From Theodoxus fluviatilis (lineage: Eukaryota; Mollusca; Gastropoda; Cycloneritida; Neritidae), in assembly GCA_034096865.1 (NCBI GenBank), contig JAWQFJ010001328.1, positions 1 to 14,761 of the forward strand: DNA of 14,761 bases, in the 5' to 3' direction. The notes under the pieces were generated by a model, which had not been told where the DNA came from, did no database searches, and saw only the letters and a program-made list of their open reading frames with translations. Below, piece after piece: positions 1-9,150 of the stretch (positions are counted from its first letter, which is position 1; every line of letters begins with the position of its first letter). A program made the translations under genes and the position numbers.

Positions 1-376
1 TCTTTCACAATGCATTTGTCGTCCTATACATCTGTACATTAAACTAAGCTCGTGTAACATACCGGCAAATAATTTCGTTCATTATCAATTACGACTATAA
101 CAACACGTTGAATACCCAGAGTTAGAATGGTCTGCTGGCCTCCAACCAGCAAGATTGTGCCTGGAGAAAGTACTGCAGATAAAAAACATCGTCATTGAGA
201 ACCAAAGACGGACTCATGCCGGAAAACGGGAGCAGTATAGATCGCGAGTTTCACACAGGCTGCAGGCAAGGATTCCCCCACTCTTCCCTCCCCGTTGGAG
301 AAACGGTATGCTCACCGAGAAGGAGGGGCAGAGACGCATACAATCAAAAGTTTGAGCAGCAGTCGAAAAGGCAAAA
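1..376. other. Unrecognised non-coding DNA
   Basis: I see no gene here. An open frame that starts at 195 and runs to 1016 is the antisense shadow of the transposase relic. The only local structure is a small perfect inverted repeat, TGCTGG at 133-138 and CCAGCA at 146-151, with a 7-base loop. The far end of the pogo element should lie in or left of this stretch. I could not find a copy of the sequence seen at its other end (2054-2118). Confidence 0.4.
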
Positions 377-488
377 ACAGAAAGTCAAAGGTCATGAGGT
401 ACCGTCAAGGAAAGTTCGAAGCATCAAAACCGAACAGAAACATCAAAACAGAAAGTCAAAAGTCATGAGGTACCGTAAAGGAAAGTTC
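377..488. repeat. 41-bp direct repeat, two copies 71 bp apart
   Basis: Positions 377-417 and 448-488 match at 39 of 41 bases, both containing GTCATGAGGTACCGT. The second copy ends 8 bases before the transposase stop codon on the minus strand, so the pair lies in what would be the 3' untranslated part of the transposon. A local tandem duplication of about 71 bp is the simplest explanation. Confidence 0.8.
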
Positions 489-496
489 AATGGTCT

Positions 497-1793
497 TTAC
501 TCGAGATCTGATGCTGAGAATCCGCTGAAGTCGGACTCTTCCATGTCAGAGACGAACAGGTTCAGTATCGCCTCTGGTGCAGAATCACTGGAAGTGTCAC
601 TGTCACTGCCAGCCTCGTTGTCAGTGGGTGTCGATGCATCGTCTGCTGCAGCGATGATCTGTGCTTTTTGGAATCCATTGATGATTGTGGATTTCTTGAC
701 TGCATCCCACGCTTTCAGTACCCACTGGCACACTTCTGCATACGTAGCTCTTCGCATACGTCCTGTCTTGGTGAATGATTTGTCACCTTCCACCATCCAT
801 CTCTCCCACTCCTCCCTCATCACCACTTTGAAGGGTCGATTCACACTGATGTCAAGGGGTTGTAGGTACTTGGTGGTACCACCCGGGATGATTGCGTTGC
901 TTGAATTGGTGGCAGTGACAAACTTTTTGACAGTCTCTGTAATGTGTGCTCGCATGCTGTCCATTACTAGAAGTGCTTTGGTTCATCGGAAAAACCCCTC
1001 TGGCCTTTTTCCGTAGCATTCCGTCAGCCAGGTCTCCATCATTCTCTCGTCCATCCACCCCTTCTTGTTCACACGCACTACGATTCCTTTCGGGAATTTC
1101 TCTTTTGGCATTGTTATCCGCCTTAAAGATGACCATCGGTGGAAGTTTTTCACCTGCAGCACAGCAAGAAAGAACACAAGTAAAGTGTGTTTTATCGTGC
1201 CCGGTTGTTTTCAGTGACACAGAAGACTCGCCCTTTTTGTTTACTGTGCGTGTCAATGGAAGGTCGAAGGTCAGCGGAACCTCATCCATATTAATGATGT
1301 TCTGAGGGCCAATCAGATTCTCCGCTACTTTCTCCTGTGTGTAATTTCGAAAGGACTGAATTTTCTCTTCGAAATCTGGTGGCAGCTGTTGACACAAAGT
1401 TGTACGCGCCCGTATTGACAGTCCTTTGCGTCTCAAGAAACGACAACACCAAGACTGGCCGCCTTTGAAATCGTTGTTTTTCAGACGTGTTGCAATGGTG
1501 CGTGCTTTTAGACGAAGCTGTACAGTTGAAACACCTTGACCATCCTCACGTTGTGTGTTGACCCAGTCTTCCATTTCGTTTTCTAGTTCGGGCCATCGTG
1601 CCTTGCTGCCACGGAATGCTTTCGCTGACTTCTTGCATTTCACAAGTTCGCCTCGTTGCTTTCTCCACCGCCGAGTCATACTTTCATTGACACCAATTTC
1701 TTGAGCTGCAGCCCGATTGCCTTTCTCCACAGCTAAGTCTATGGCAGCTAACTTGAATGCAGCATCGTAGGCTTGTCTCCGTGTTTTCGGCAT
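497..1793 (-). pseudogene. Pogo-like transposase relic (Brinker-type DNA-binding domain, CENP-B HTH, DDD catalytic domain)
   Basis: This would have cut and pasted its own transposon in the nucleus. From the ATG at 1793, residues 4-50 (RRQAYDAAFKLAAIDLA, later RRWRKQR) resemble the Brinker DNA-binding domain found in POGK-like proteins. Residues 65-130 resemble the CENP-B/Tc5 helix-turn-helix. The DDE_1-type catalytic core starts at NMDEVPLTFD (D170). The second and third acidic residues are seen further on, in LLVMDSM (GAC at 959-961) and LQPLDIS, with 35 residues between them. The frame changes near 1108-1126, within the codons before MPKEKFPKG. An in-frame TGA lies at 976-978 between EGFFR and TKALLVMD. 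The last 30 residues are acidic and serine-rich, and the stop is TAA at 497-499. With about 430 codons overall, nearly the whole protein is represented, so the copy is fairly young but broken. The family assignment is from remembered motifs; no search was run. Confidence 0.88.
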
Positions 1794-2050
1794 GGTTGTT
1801 TTTTGGCAGTGTAGATCTACGTGTTGCTTCTCTGTTATCGAAATGCGATCTGATCTATCAGTGTGCTGTGTGAGTTGTTGTCATGCGTCAAACTTCCAAA
1901 AAGAAGGTGAGTGAGCGAATTCAAGTGAGTGAGTGATTCAAGAATGATTATAGGCCAACACTAACGATCACACTGACGATCACACTGCCGGAAACTAGGT
2001 CAAACCCAAAAACACATCGCTGACTCTGGCGATGCAGAAAAAAGTCATAC

Positions 2051-2118
2051 ATTAGCCGCACCGGCTGATAAGCCGCAGGGGTCCGTTCATGAAAAAAAAG
2101 TAGCGGCTTATTTTATCC
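2051..2118. repeat. Subterminal inverted repeats at the 5' end of the pogo element
   Basis: ATAAGCCGC at 2068-2076 is the exact reverse complement of GCGGCTTAT at 2103-2111. A third AGCCGC lies at 2054-2059, inside AGCCGCACCGGCT, itself a 5-bp-arm palindrome. Repeated AGCCGC/GCGGCT boxes near an end are typical of transposase-binding sites in pogo-like elements. Their role here is inferred. Confidence 0.5.
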
Positions 2119-2138
2119 AACTTTTAACGGGATCATGA

Positions 2139-2271
2139 ACTATTTCTTCATCCACCCATTAATCCATGCTTCCATCTATCCATCCCTCCATCCATCCATC
2201 CATCATCCATCCGCCGTAACGCAGTGCCGTCCGTCGTCCGTCGTCCCGTGTTCCATCCATCCATCCGAAAT
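2139..2271. repeat. Interrupted ATCC microsatellite
   Basis: The stretch contains many CATC/ATCC units with substitutions, densest at 2177-2215 and 2251-2270. The interruptions suggest an old array. Open frames through it are repeat-driven. Confidence 0.85.
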
Positions 2272-2414
2272 CATACCATGTGTTTTCATAGTCTTTCCTC
2301 CTCCCAAGACTTTATTGTCTGTGTTTGTCTCCTCTGTCTGTTTACGATGCGGCCTGCGTGCAATGCGTTCAAGTGCCGGCCTTGCACTGCCTATCTGCCC
2401 TAGTTTGTTTTTGT

Positions 2415-2548
2415 TCCTGTCTGTCTGTCGTCTGTCTGGTCTCCGTGTCTCTGTTTTTTTTTCCCCCTTCCCCTGTCTGTCTCTCTGAAACTGTGGGTGC
2501 GCTGCGCAATGTGTTGTGTGTGTATGTGGTGTGTGTGTGTTGTGCTGT

Positions 2549-2584
<36 letters not shown>

Positions 2585-2663
2585 GTGTGCGTGTGTGTGT
2601 GTGTGTCTTTCTGTCTGGCTATCTGGCTGGTTGTCTGTCTGTCTGTGTCTGTCTGTCTGTCCT
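2415..2663. repeat. Compound GTCT / GT / GTCT microsatellite
   Basis: CTGT runs near 2418-2440 are followed by imperfect GT repeats from about 2510, a pure GT run at 2551-2582, a second GT run to about 2606, and CTGT/CTGG units to 2663. Cysteine-valine and threonine-histidine open frames on both strands come from these dinucleotides and are not genes. Confidence 0.9.
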
Positions 2664-2965
2664 GTCCCTCTTTCCTCTTTCATCTTTCCTCACGTCCAGT
2701 CTAGTCTCTCTTCGTTTCTCTCTCATCTTTCATTCTCTCTCTTGTCTCAAGAACGGCCTTTCCTCTTCTCTTTCTCTCAGTCTTCTCGGATCTCTCTCTC
2801 TTCTCTCATCATGTTCAAAGGGGCTGTCTGAATATCTTACAAGAAAAAATCGTGAGTTCTCGATCTCTATCTCAAATTATCAGCCTCTCTTCTCAAGAGT
2901 TCATTCTCCTCGAGGGATCTCCTCGGGGTGAATCACTGTCTCGTCTCTCGTCTCGAACGTCTCTC
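2664..2965. repeat. CT-rich imperfect low-complexity tract
   Basis: The plus strand is rich in TCTC and TTTC with no fixed period, grading into ordinary sequence near 2965. It continues the microsatellite chain. No coding signal stands out. Confidence 0.7.
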
Positions 2966-3149
2966 TCATTTTTCGATCGTCTGACTGAATAACCATTTCT
3001 AACTCGGAACAGTCAGAAACAGCGAGTGACGCGTTCGATGAGAAATTGCGGGGAGGGACACGCAACTCAGCAAGGGGTGACGGCTGATGCGATGGGGACA
3101 GGGCCATGGCATCAGATATGATCTGCCCGACAATTTACGACTGAATAGG

Positions 3150-3235
3150 GGTGGCGTGGGCTTGGTGGTTCAGTGGTTATTGACGATATAAATTGCAAGA
3201 TCAAGTGATGGAAATGCCAGGTCAGAAAATCGAAT
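3150..3235 (+). repeat. tRNA-like SINE relic, weak
   Basis: TGGTTCAGTGG at 3166-3176 fits the RNA polymerase III A-box consensus (TRGYNNARNNG) exactly. A poor B-box-like GGTCAGAAAATC follows about 53 bases later, a normal A-to-B spacing. The body does not fold as a clear tRNA cloverleaf by eye. It is better read as a decayed tRNA-derived SINE than as a working tRNA gene. Confidence 0.3.
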
Positions 3236-3256
3236 AGTAATGGGGGATGATGGCGA

Positions 3257-3273
3257 GGGGTGGGGTGGGGGGG
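3257..3273 (+). other. G-quadruplex-forming motif
   Basis: Runs of 4, 4 and 7 G separated by single T bases give four GGG tracts with 1-2 base loops (GGGGTGGGGTGGGGGGG). This fits the usual intramolecular G-quadruplex rule. No promoter or gene is recognised next to it. Confidence 0.7.
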
Positions 3274-3594
3274 AGAAGTGTGCTCGAGATGGAGCCGTAT
3301 AGTATGACTCGAAAATGACTGGGGGGAAAGACTTTAAGCATCATTTTCAAAGCGATTGCTAAACAAAAAAAGCAACGAAGTGAGATACATTTGTGCAGCA
3401 TTTTTGCATGCAAAATTTTCGGAATTCATTTCAAGTCTGTTGCGAATGTCGGGAATGACTAAAAACAAAAACCGCCAGAAATTGCGATAAACACTCCAAA
3501 GTTTTGTATTAGTTACCTTTCAAATTGCCATTGCGTTGCTCTTCGTGTCTGAATGCCATCGATCAACACGACAGAGAAAAAGTCGCATGTTACC

Positions 3595-3596
<2 letters not shown>
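3274..3596. other. Unrecognised non-coding DNA
   Basis: No convincing gene, RNA or repeat was seen between the G-rich motif and the GA microsatellite. Confidence 0.4.

Positions 3597-3688
<92 letters not shown>
3597..3688. repeat. GA dinucleotide microsatellite
   Basis: A nearly pure GA run covers 3597-3675, followed by one interruption and a short GA tail to 3688. Arg-Glu and Ser-Leu open frames across it are artefacts of the dinucleotide. Confidence 0.98.
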
Positions 3689-3718
3689 TAGATGTGAGAG
3701 TGTGGGTGGAGTGGCTAA

Positions 3719-3859
3719 GACACACACACACACAACTACATACACACACCACACATACGGGCAGAAGTACGCATACGCACACAGTCTCATACACACACGC
3801 CGCGCGCGCGAGCGCAAACACCCCCCTCCCCAACACACACACACACACACATGCACTTA

Positions 3860-3900
<41 letters not shown>

Positions 3901-4140
3901 ACACACAGACACATGACACGCCACCACAACAACACACACACACACACCATATACACAAGCACAGCACACGCCACACACATCACAAAACACACACGCACCA
4001 CACACACACAAACACACCACACACACAGCACACACAACACTACACATAATATAGAAATCACACACTTTTTGGGGGGCATGCGCGACAACACCATCAACAC
4101 ACCGCAACAAACAGGCACACAACCACACACACACACAGAG
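3719..4140. repeat. Imperfect CA microsatellite cluster
   Basis: CA units fill most of 3719-4055 and 4118-4138, with a short CGCGCGCG block near 3800-3810 and a 60-base break containing a run of six G. Alternating purine-pyrimidine sequence of this kind can adopt Z-DNA. There are no real coding frames. Confidence 0.95.
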
Positions 4141-4212
4141 AGGACTAGGTAAACGTTTCAGTCAAATAATTGCACAGCAAGTTTTGCAATACTGGTGGTC
4201 ACTTTCGCCACG

Positions 4213-4330
4213 TGAAGGGGTTGCTGGAGTCATAGAGCTAAACTGTCACTCCATAAACTTGATTGGTTTCAAGATTCGATTCCACAGACAAATGCTGTTC
4301 ATGATTTGTACTGGAAGACCGTGGAATTTT
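4213..4330 (+). repeat. tRNA-derived SINE relic
   Basis: GATTCGATTCC at 4273-4283 is a near-perfect RNA polymerase III B-box. About 50 bases upstream, TGGAGTCATAG (4223-4233) is a degraded A-box. The sequence between them, with CACTCCATAAACTTG, resembles the anticodon-arm region of a tRNA. The downstream 50 bases may be SINE body. No poly-A or simple-repeat tail was found, so the 3' limit is a guess. Confidence 0.4.
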
Positions 4331-4568
4331 TGTGTGTCAAAAATATGTCATCTCATTTCGTAACATCCCACCTCATTATCCTGAGTCTGTCCCCCTTGCA
4401 AAAGAAATATGTGTGGTAAATGACGTCACTGCAACTGGATGACTTTCACCTGAATTTACGTCATTTTAGCTGAGAAAGAGAATATACTGTTAAGCCATTA
4501 GCCAATGAAATTCATCTCCTCCTGTCCACACCGGTACTGAGTTAAGTGTTGCCTCCTTTTGTGTTGTC
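4331..4568. other. Unrecognised non-coding DNA with one CRE-like site
   Basis: No gene is visible. TGACGTCA at 4422-4429 matches the cAMP-response-element palindrome. A single copy can occur by chance. Confidence 0.3.
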
Positions 4569-4593
4569 TTGATGAAGAGTTTAGACTCGAAAC
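4569..4593 (+). ncRNA. Hammerhead-ribozyme-like / Penelope-tail-like motif, probably decayed
   Basis: The order is TTGATGA (4569-4575), A, GAGT-TTAG-ACTC (a perfect 4-bp stem and 4-base loop), then GAAAC (4589-4593). The known hammerhead core is CTGANGA, stem II, GAAA. The match is close, but the first core C is T and an extra A sits before stem II. I see no closing helix III or cleavage site. Such motifs occur in the terminal repeats of Penelope-like retroelements, so this may be a relic of one. Confidence 0.3.
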
Positions 4594-4603
4594 GTCCACC
4601 CTG

Positions 4604-6933
4604 TTGATTTGTATAGTGTTTAACGCCTGGAACAGTAATATTGGTTGTTGTCTGATTCCAAACCCCAGGCCGCAGTCATTCGTTTTCTGCTTGTTCAATG
4701 TTTACATTGGTTGCTATGAGGGTATTGCTTGCAGGCTTCAGAAGGCGTATTTTTACATAACACCCGTCCTCTGTGTAAGTGTATGCAAATAGTCATAACT
4801 CATAAAGCGCTGCAAACTTTATGATACTTTTGGTATCATTTAAAAGGGGATTTATTGCACTGTGTGATGATGCAATGATCGGAAAATTGCCTGTAATTCT
4901 GGATTGACTCCATTGTGGAGGACGGGTTACACATAATCAAACACTGAAAACAGTTTTGTTATCCATATTTCAGAATGAATACCAAAGGACAAGATAAATG
5001 GAGTGTGGGGGTGGGGTGGGGGCTGGTGAAGTCAAATTCTGCGGGTTTACTGTCATTCGCAATGGTATGTGTCTGACAAATTTACTATTCTGTTGTACGT
5101 TTTCGTATTTGCTGGCCTCTGACGTTCATACAATTGTTGACACAAACCTTTGTAACAGCGTAATTGATATGACGTTGAAGGGCACCAAAACAAAATGGGG
5201 GTGGAGTGATGGAGGGGAGTAGACGGCGGAAAAGAGTGACCCAGTAAATATCGCAATTTCATTCAACGGACTTCCTTCCTAGGAGTGTAGGCGCATCCAC
5301 GTGTTGAGAACTCCTCTAGTCTGCCTCAACAGAACACCGTGAGCTTTCTGTGTCTGCTTATAAGAGAAAGGCTCCGCTCTACCTCTCAGCTTCACGATAC
5401 AAGCATTTTGTCAGCGCATACAAATGCGTTCTCATGCGTTCGCGTTTACACCTGCAGACTCAAACACACTGACGCTCGTGAGCGCTCGCATGTGCATACT
5501 CCATGTATCCTGAAACACAAACTGAGTTTGGATTGGTGAACATTAAAGTGACTGTGTGTACACATAAATGTAGGCGTCTGAATACGTATCTTCACACAAG
5601 CGCGGGTTGTTTCGGATAGTAGCGTAAGGTGTTAATCAGGAATTGTTTTCTTGGGTCACATGGCACAAAAATGACAGAAGACGTGTCTTTGGTTACTAAT
5701 TCAGAACGCCCGAGCGAGAGAAAAATAATTAATATTTTGATCACTTGTGAGTTGTTGACAGGTCTTCATCGAAGGATGCAGCAACTGGCAGCCGGAATTC
5801 AGACCATTCTCTGCGAAGTGATTGACATCTGCTATCGGCCACCCGCCTATAGATCATGGGTCATATCTCAACCATCTTATTCCCATCATTCAGTCATAAT
5901 GAGGAGATAGGGGACCGTATGACAAATATAGTGTTACCATGGAAACCATTATTGTTAATTAAAGGGCCCCCGCAGAACTTTGAAATAAATAGTCGGGTTT
6001 CGTTGCGGGTTATGAATATAAAAGTGAGATGACACTTTGATAAGGAAGTCGGAGCATTTTGTATATAAGTGTCATGCTGCAGAAGCCAAGTCACACGTCC
6101 TCTGTCAAGGTAAGTCAGTTGCTGAAGGTTTTGATGAGCTGTGCAGTGCATGAGGAGTGCTCTGTAACTTGGTCTGTGGTAGCAGCGCCGGAGGTTACAC
6201 CTGGTGTAGCTTGTCTGTTGTAATCCACTACCGCATTTCTCTCATGCGTACCCCGCCCTTCCTGACGGAGCAGAAACTTGTATTGTCTCACTAAACCCAG
6301 CTGTAGGCAATAGCAACACATTTCGAGTGGTTGTTATGGATGTTTTAGAAGAAAATTTGAAAAAACATTATCTTCAGCGAAGTGCTGCTCCAAATTTTTA
6401 GGAAAAAAAACGTCGAAAAATCTTCTTCTAAGTCACACTGAGAAGCCTAGAATTGCTCTAGTGCAATGTGAAAGTTCCGTGCATTTGCCCAGGACCGTTC
6501 TCCTCCTGTTACTGTTTTCTCTGCTCGATTGCATTTGTCTCATAACGCCGAGAGTCAGGCAGAAATGTCATGTACCGATAAAAGAAAATTACCTACATGA
6601 GTATTCAAGGAAAAGAAAACCACTCGAAAACCTGCATGTACATTTGATGATATAATGCCCATTAAGAACTCCTCTGCATTGTGGATTTGCGCCCGAACAC
6701 AGTGTTATGTGGATGTTTGTAGTTGATTAACAATGTTGTTTACTTGACACTAGAAATTCATAGCTCACGACATGGCCTCATGACGAAATATCGGTAGAAA
6801 ATGACGGATGAGCGCCAGGTTTTCAAGACAGGCTCCTCAAGTGCACTGTTGCCTTCATTAAGTCCGGCGCACACGGGCTGTTCACATTTCTATTCCAGTT
6901 GCAAACTTCTTGAAAACAGCATTCGCTTCCACA
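4604..6933. other. Long unrecognised non-coding stretch
   Basis: Open frames here are short (under 95 codons), lack recognisable domains and are not supported by splice or start context. A G-rich patch at about 5003-5022 has three runs of 4-5 G. I found no tRNA, terminal repeat or obvious tandem array. Exons of an unknown gene cannot be excluded. Confidence 0.4.
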
Positions 6934-7101
6934 GTCCCCCTGTGGGTTCGGGTTAAGAATTGACCCACCACGTTTACCTACGCGATTCGTAAGAGGCGAA
7001 TAAATAGGGACATCGTGACTTGATTCGCGTTTTACTCGATTCTAGTGATTTTCCTGCTTAATGGCCTTACATAGCCTACAAAAGCTGATAGGCCGTAAAA
7101 C
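6934..7101 (+). repeat. SINE-like element preceding an ATCC tail
   Basis: The stretch opens with TCCCCCTGTGGGTTCGGGTT, whose GGGTTCGGGTT is B-box-like, and contains GTAAGAGGCGAATAAATAGG. I recall similar strings as dispersed repeats in molluscs, but could not search. It ends with an imperfect hairpin: TTAC and GCCTA at 7067-7078 pair with TAGGC and GTAA at 7089-7098. The ATCC microsatellite begins immediately after, as expected for a SINE with a simple-repeat tail. Confidence 0.4.
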
Positions 7102-7267
7102 TCCATCCATCCATCCATCCATCCATCCATCCATCCATCCATCCATCCATCCATCCATCCATCCATCCATCCATCCATCCATCCATCCATCCATCCATCC
7201 ATCCATCCATCCATCCATCCATCCATCCATCCATCCATCCATCCATCCATCCATCCATCCATCCATC
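7102..7267. repeat. Pure ATCC tetranucleotide microsatellite, about 41 copies
   Basis: The run is uninterrupted for 166 bp, which indicates recent expansion. Ser-Ile-His-Pro and Met-Asp-Gly-Trp open frames on the two strands are artefacts. The array abuts the SINE-like hairpin on its left and unique sequence on its right. Confidence 0.98.
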
Positions 7268-7650
7268 GCTTCCACAGTTGTCTTCACTTTTCAACAGTGA
7301 CCATAACTGTAATTAACATCAAGTGCGTTAGCTCCACATACGACTGTGGAGGCGTCTTATCATATCATACATTGTATGACCACTAACACTTGTGTTTAAA
7401 TGTGACAATGCCTGAGAAACTTGGCTAAAGAACGAAAAATAGTGTTTGATAAAACGCCGAGTAAAGCTATCAGCGCACTAAGTCATGCATACTTTAACCC
7501 GATAGTGACGTCTTTGTAATATGTTTAAGATTTCCTATCTGTTCTGGCACATTGATGAATACATAACTGATATTGTGGTTGAAATACATCATGTTGTCAC
7601 TTTTCGTACTTTCGCCTGTTATTCCCATTGCCGACAACACCTGTTCTACT
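7268..7650. other. Unrecognised non-coding DNA
   Basis: No gene, repeat or RNA was recognised between the ATCC microsatellite and the minus-strand open frame at 7651-7878. Confidence 0.4.
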
Positions 7651-7878
7651 TCAACTTGCTTTGAAATACAGACCGGGCAAAGTTTTAAGATGTAAATCTC
7701 TGTCTCTCCTTAGACGTTGCTTGCTGCCAAGAAGTGATAAGTCCAAATAGTCTTTAGGCGACTCCTCCTCTCGAGTGGACTCCTCTGTCGAAATCGCTCC
7801 GGGCGTGAGTGTCTCAGCAAGAATGTCGGACATCACTGAAGACAGACTTCTCAAATGGCCTGTATTCAGTGCCGCCAT
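7651..7878 (-). CDS. Possible small coding exon, unrecognised
   Basis: A 75-codon frame starts at an ATG (7878) with G at +4 and ends at TGA (7651-7653). The middle is acidic (EESTREEESPKDY) and is followed by a basic patch (KQRLRRDRD). I recognise no domain, signal peptide or membrane segment. On the minus strand TCTGTCTTCAG within the frame resembles a splice acceptor, so it could instead be part of a terminal exon. A 228-base open frame can occur by chance. It lies about 200 bp from, and divergent to, the cystine-knot gene's first exon. Confidence 0.2.
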   Translation of the reverse strand: MAALNTGHLRSLSSVMSDILAETLTPGAISTEESTREEESPKDYLDLSLLGSKQRLRRDRDLHLKTLPGLYFKAS

Positions 7879-8083
7879 TCGCCCATCAAATGATAGTAAG
7901 ACATGATGGAAGGTTGAGGAAGTTCTGTTGAGGCGATTTTACGTTTTGTGGCATGTCATAGACACTGAACCAACAGGCACCTTGAATAGTAGTAAGCGTT
8001 TTACATGGAGTAATGATGATGACAACAATGACAACGACGATGATGGCGATGGTGATAATTGCAGCAGACCTACAGCAAGCAAG
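7879..8083 (+). promoter_or_regulatory. Presumed 5' untranslated/upstream region of the cystine-knot gene
   Basis: No clear TATA box was found. A GAT/GAC/AAC-rich patch lies at about 8010-8060. CCTACAG just before the start could be the acceptor of an upstream non-coding exon. The transcription start is unknown. Confidence 0.25.
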
Positions 8084-8164
8084 ATGAAGGGATACATGAT
8101 GGTTGCTCTGGTTGTGGTTCTGGCTGCCCTCTTGGTTGAATGCCAGGACTCCAAGACTTCCCTC
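8084..8164 (+). CDS. Exon 1 of a predicted secreted inhibitor-cystine-knot peptide: signal peptide
   Basis: This exon encodes 27 residues, almost all of which form a classical signal peptide: Lys at position 2, a Val/Leu/Ala core at residues 6-18, and a plausible cleavage after VEC, leaving a mature start at Gln21. It would direct the product into the secretory pathway. The ATG at 8084 is chosen because it has A at -3 and is the first Met before the hydrophobic core. The exon ends at CTC followed by the donor GTGAGT (8165-8170), in phase 0. Without splicing, the frame runs into CA-repeat Thr-His junk, which supports the donor. The partner is exon 2 at 12024. The linkage rests on matching phase, splice signals and a coherent signal-plus-cysteine-knot design; no transcript evidence is available. 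Confidence 0.72.
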
Positions 8165-8183
8165 GTGAGTTTGCAACGCAACA

Positions 8184-8382
8184 CATCTACACACGCATGC
8201 ACACACACACAGGCGCGCGCTCGCAAACGCACACACATGCACACACACACACACACATATGCACACCCACCCACACCCAGTCACACGCACGCACGCACGC
8301 ACATACATACACATACACACGCACTCTCAAAAACACACACACACACGCACACACAATTACACATAAACATACACACACACAC

Positions 8383-8448
<66 letters not shown>

Positions 8449-8520
8449 GCACATACACACTTACTCATACACGCGCATACACGCAACATGCACACACACA
8501 CATGCACACAAACACACACA

Positions 8521-8551
<31 letters not shown>

Positions 8552-8597
8552 GCACAAAGACGCAAACACACGCACGCACACATGCACTCTTTCTCTT

Positions 8598-8629
<32 letters not shown>

Positions 8630-8670
8630 TCACTCACTCTCAGGCATACACAGCAAAATTATTTTGATCG

Positions 8671-8727
<57 letters not shown>

Positions 8728-8732
8728 ATCCC
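8184..8732. repeat. Compound CA / TA / CG / CT microsatellite
   Basis: Imperfect CA repeats from 8184 lead to a pure AT run at 8389-8447, more CA, then a CA-to-CG block at about 8514-8552, CT repeats at about 8590-8640, CT again at 8677-8702 and CA to about 8728. All open frames here are repeat artefacts. Confidence 0.97.
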
Positions 8733-9150
8733 CCACATATACACACAAAAACATGCAAATCGGAATATTGTAACTAATGATATCAATGTGCACGACAATT
8801 TAACTTGTAAATATGTATGTGCGTTTGTGATAGACTCTTATGATCAACAAGGAGAATGCTCATAAATGTGCACAGATCCGTTGGTCCCGCTGGGTCACTG
8901 ACACAGGTGTGAGCACATGTGATGTCGCTCACAACAGAGAAAAATCCCAAGAGCTCTAGTGTTTACTTATGTACAAGTTCATCCAAAGCTGATATGCTAA
9001 GCACGATCATTTCTACCGGTAGTTCTAAAACCTGTATCAATATCTAAGTATAACTATATACAACTGTTCCTGTGAAGGATATACTAAAGTTGGTAATCTG
9101 ACGCCATGACAGTCACTTTTGAAGTGATTTGGAACGTCCAGGTTTGGAAG
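8733..9150. other. Unique intronic sequence
   Basis: No gene, RNA or repeat is recognised. It separates the compound microsatellite from the 32-bp array. Confidence 0.4.

Larger units (their letters stand above)
497..2125 (-). mobile_element. Decayed pogo-superfamily (Tc1/mariner-related) DNA transposon
   Basis: The element is inferred from the transposase relic at 497-1793 plus a GCGGCT-rich end sequence at about 2054-2118, upstream of the start codon on the minus strand. Between them, 1794-2040 holds no other open frame and would be the 5' untranslated part. The outer limits are approximate: no matching terminal repeat was found left of 497 and no TA target duplication could be defined. 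It is probably a dead copy, given the transposase breaks. Confidence 0.65.

Noticed and set aside
195..1016. 273-codon plus-strand frame
   Set aside because: It is antisense to the transposase, whose minus-strand frames carry recognisable domains and catalytic residues.
3150..3235. Functional tRNA gene
   Set aside because: The A-box is good but the B-box is poor and no cloverleaf is evident.
3513..4152. Arg-Glu, Ser-Leu, Thr-His and Cys-Val rich open frames
   Set aside because: They are GA and CA dinucleotide translations open in several frames at once. The same applies to those at 2325-2931 and 8140-8777.
4569..4640. Active hammerhead ribozyme
   Set aside because: The core has a substituted first base and an extra A, and no helix III or cleavage triplet could be paired by eye, so only a relic motif is claimed.
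5629..5910. 93-codon plus-strand frame
   Set aside because: No domain, signal peptide, splice context or codon pattern supports it, and its length is within chance expectation.
7032..7300. Ser-Ile-His-Pro and Met-Asp-Gly-Trp repeat proteins
   Set aside because: Both follow directly from translating a pure ATCC microsatellite on either strand.
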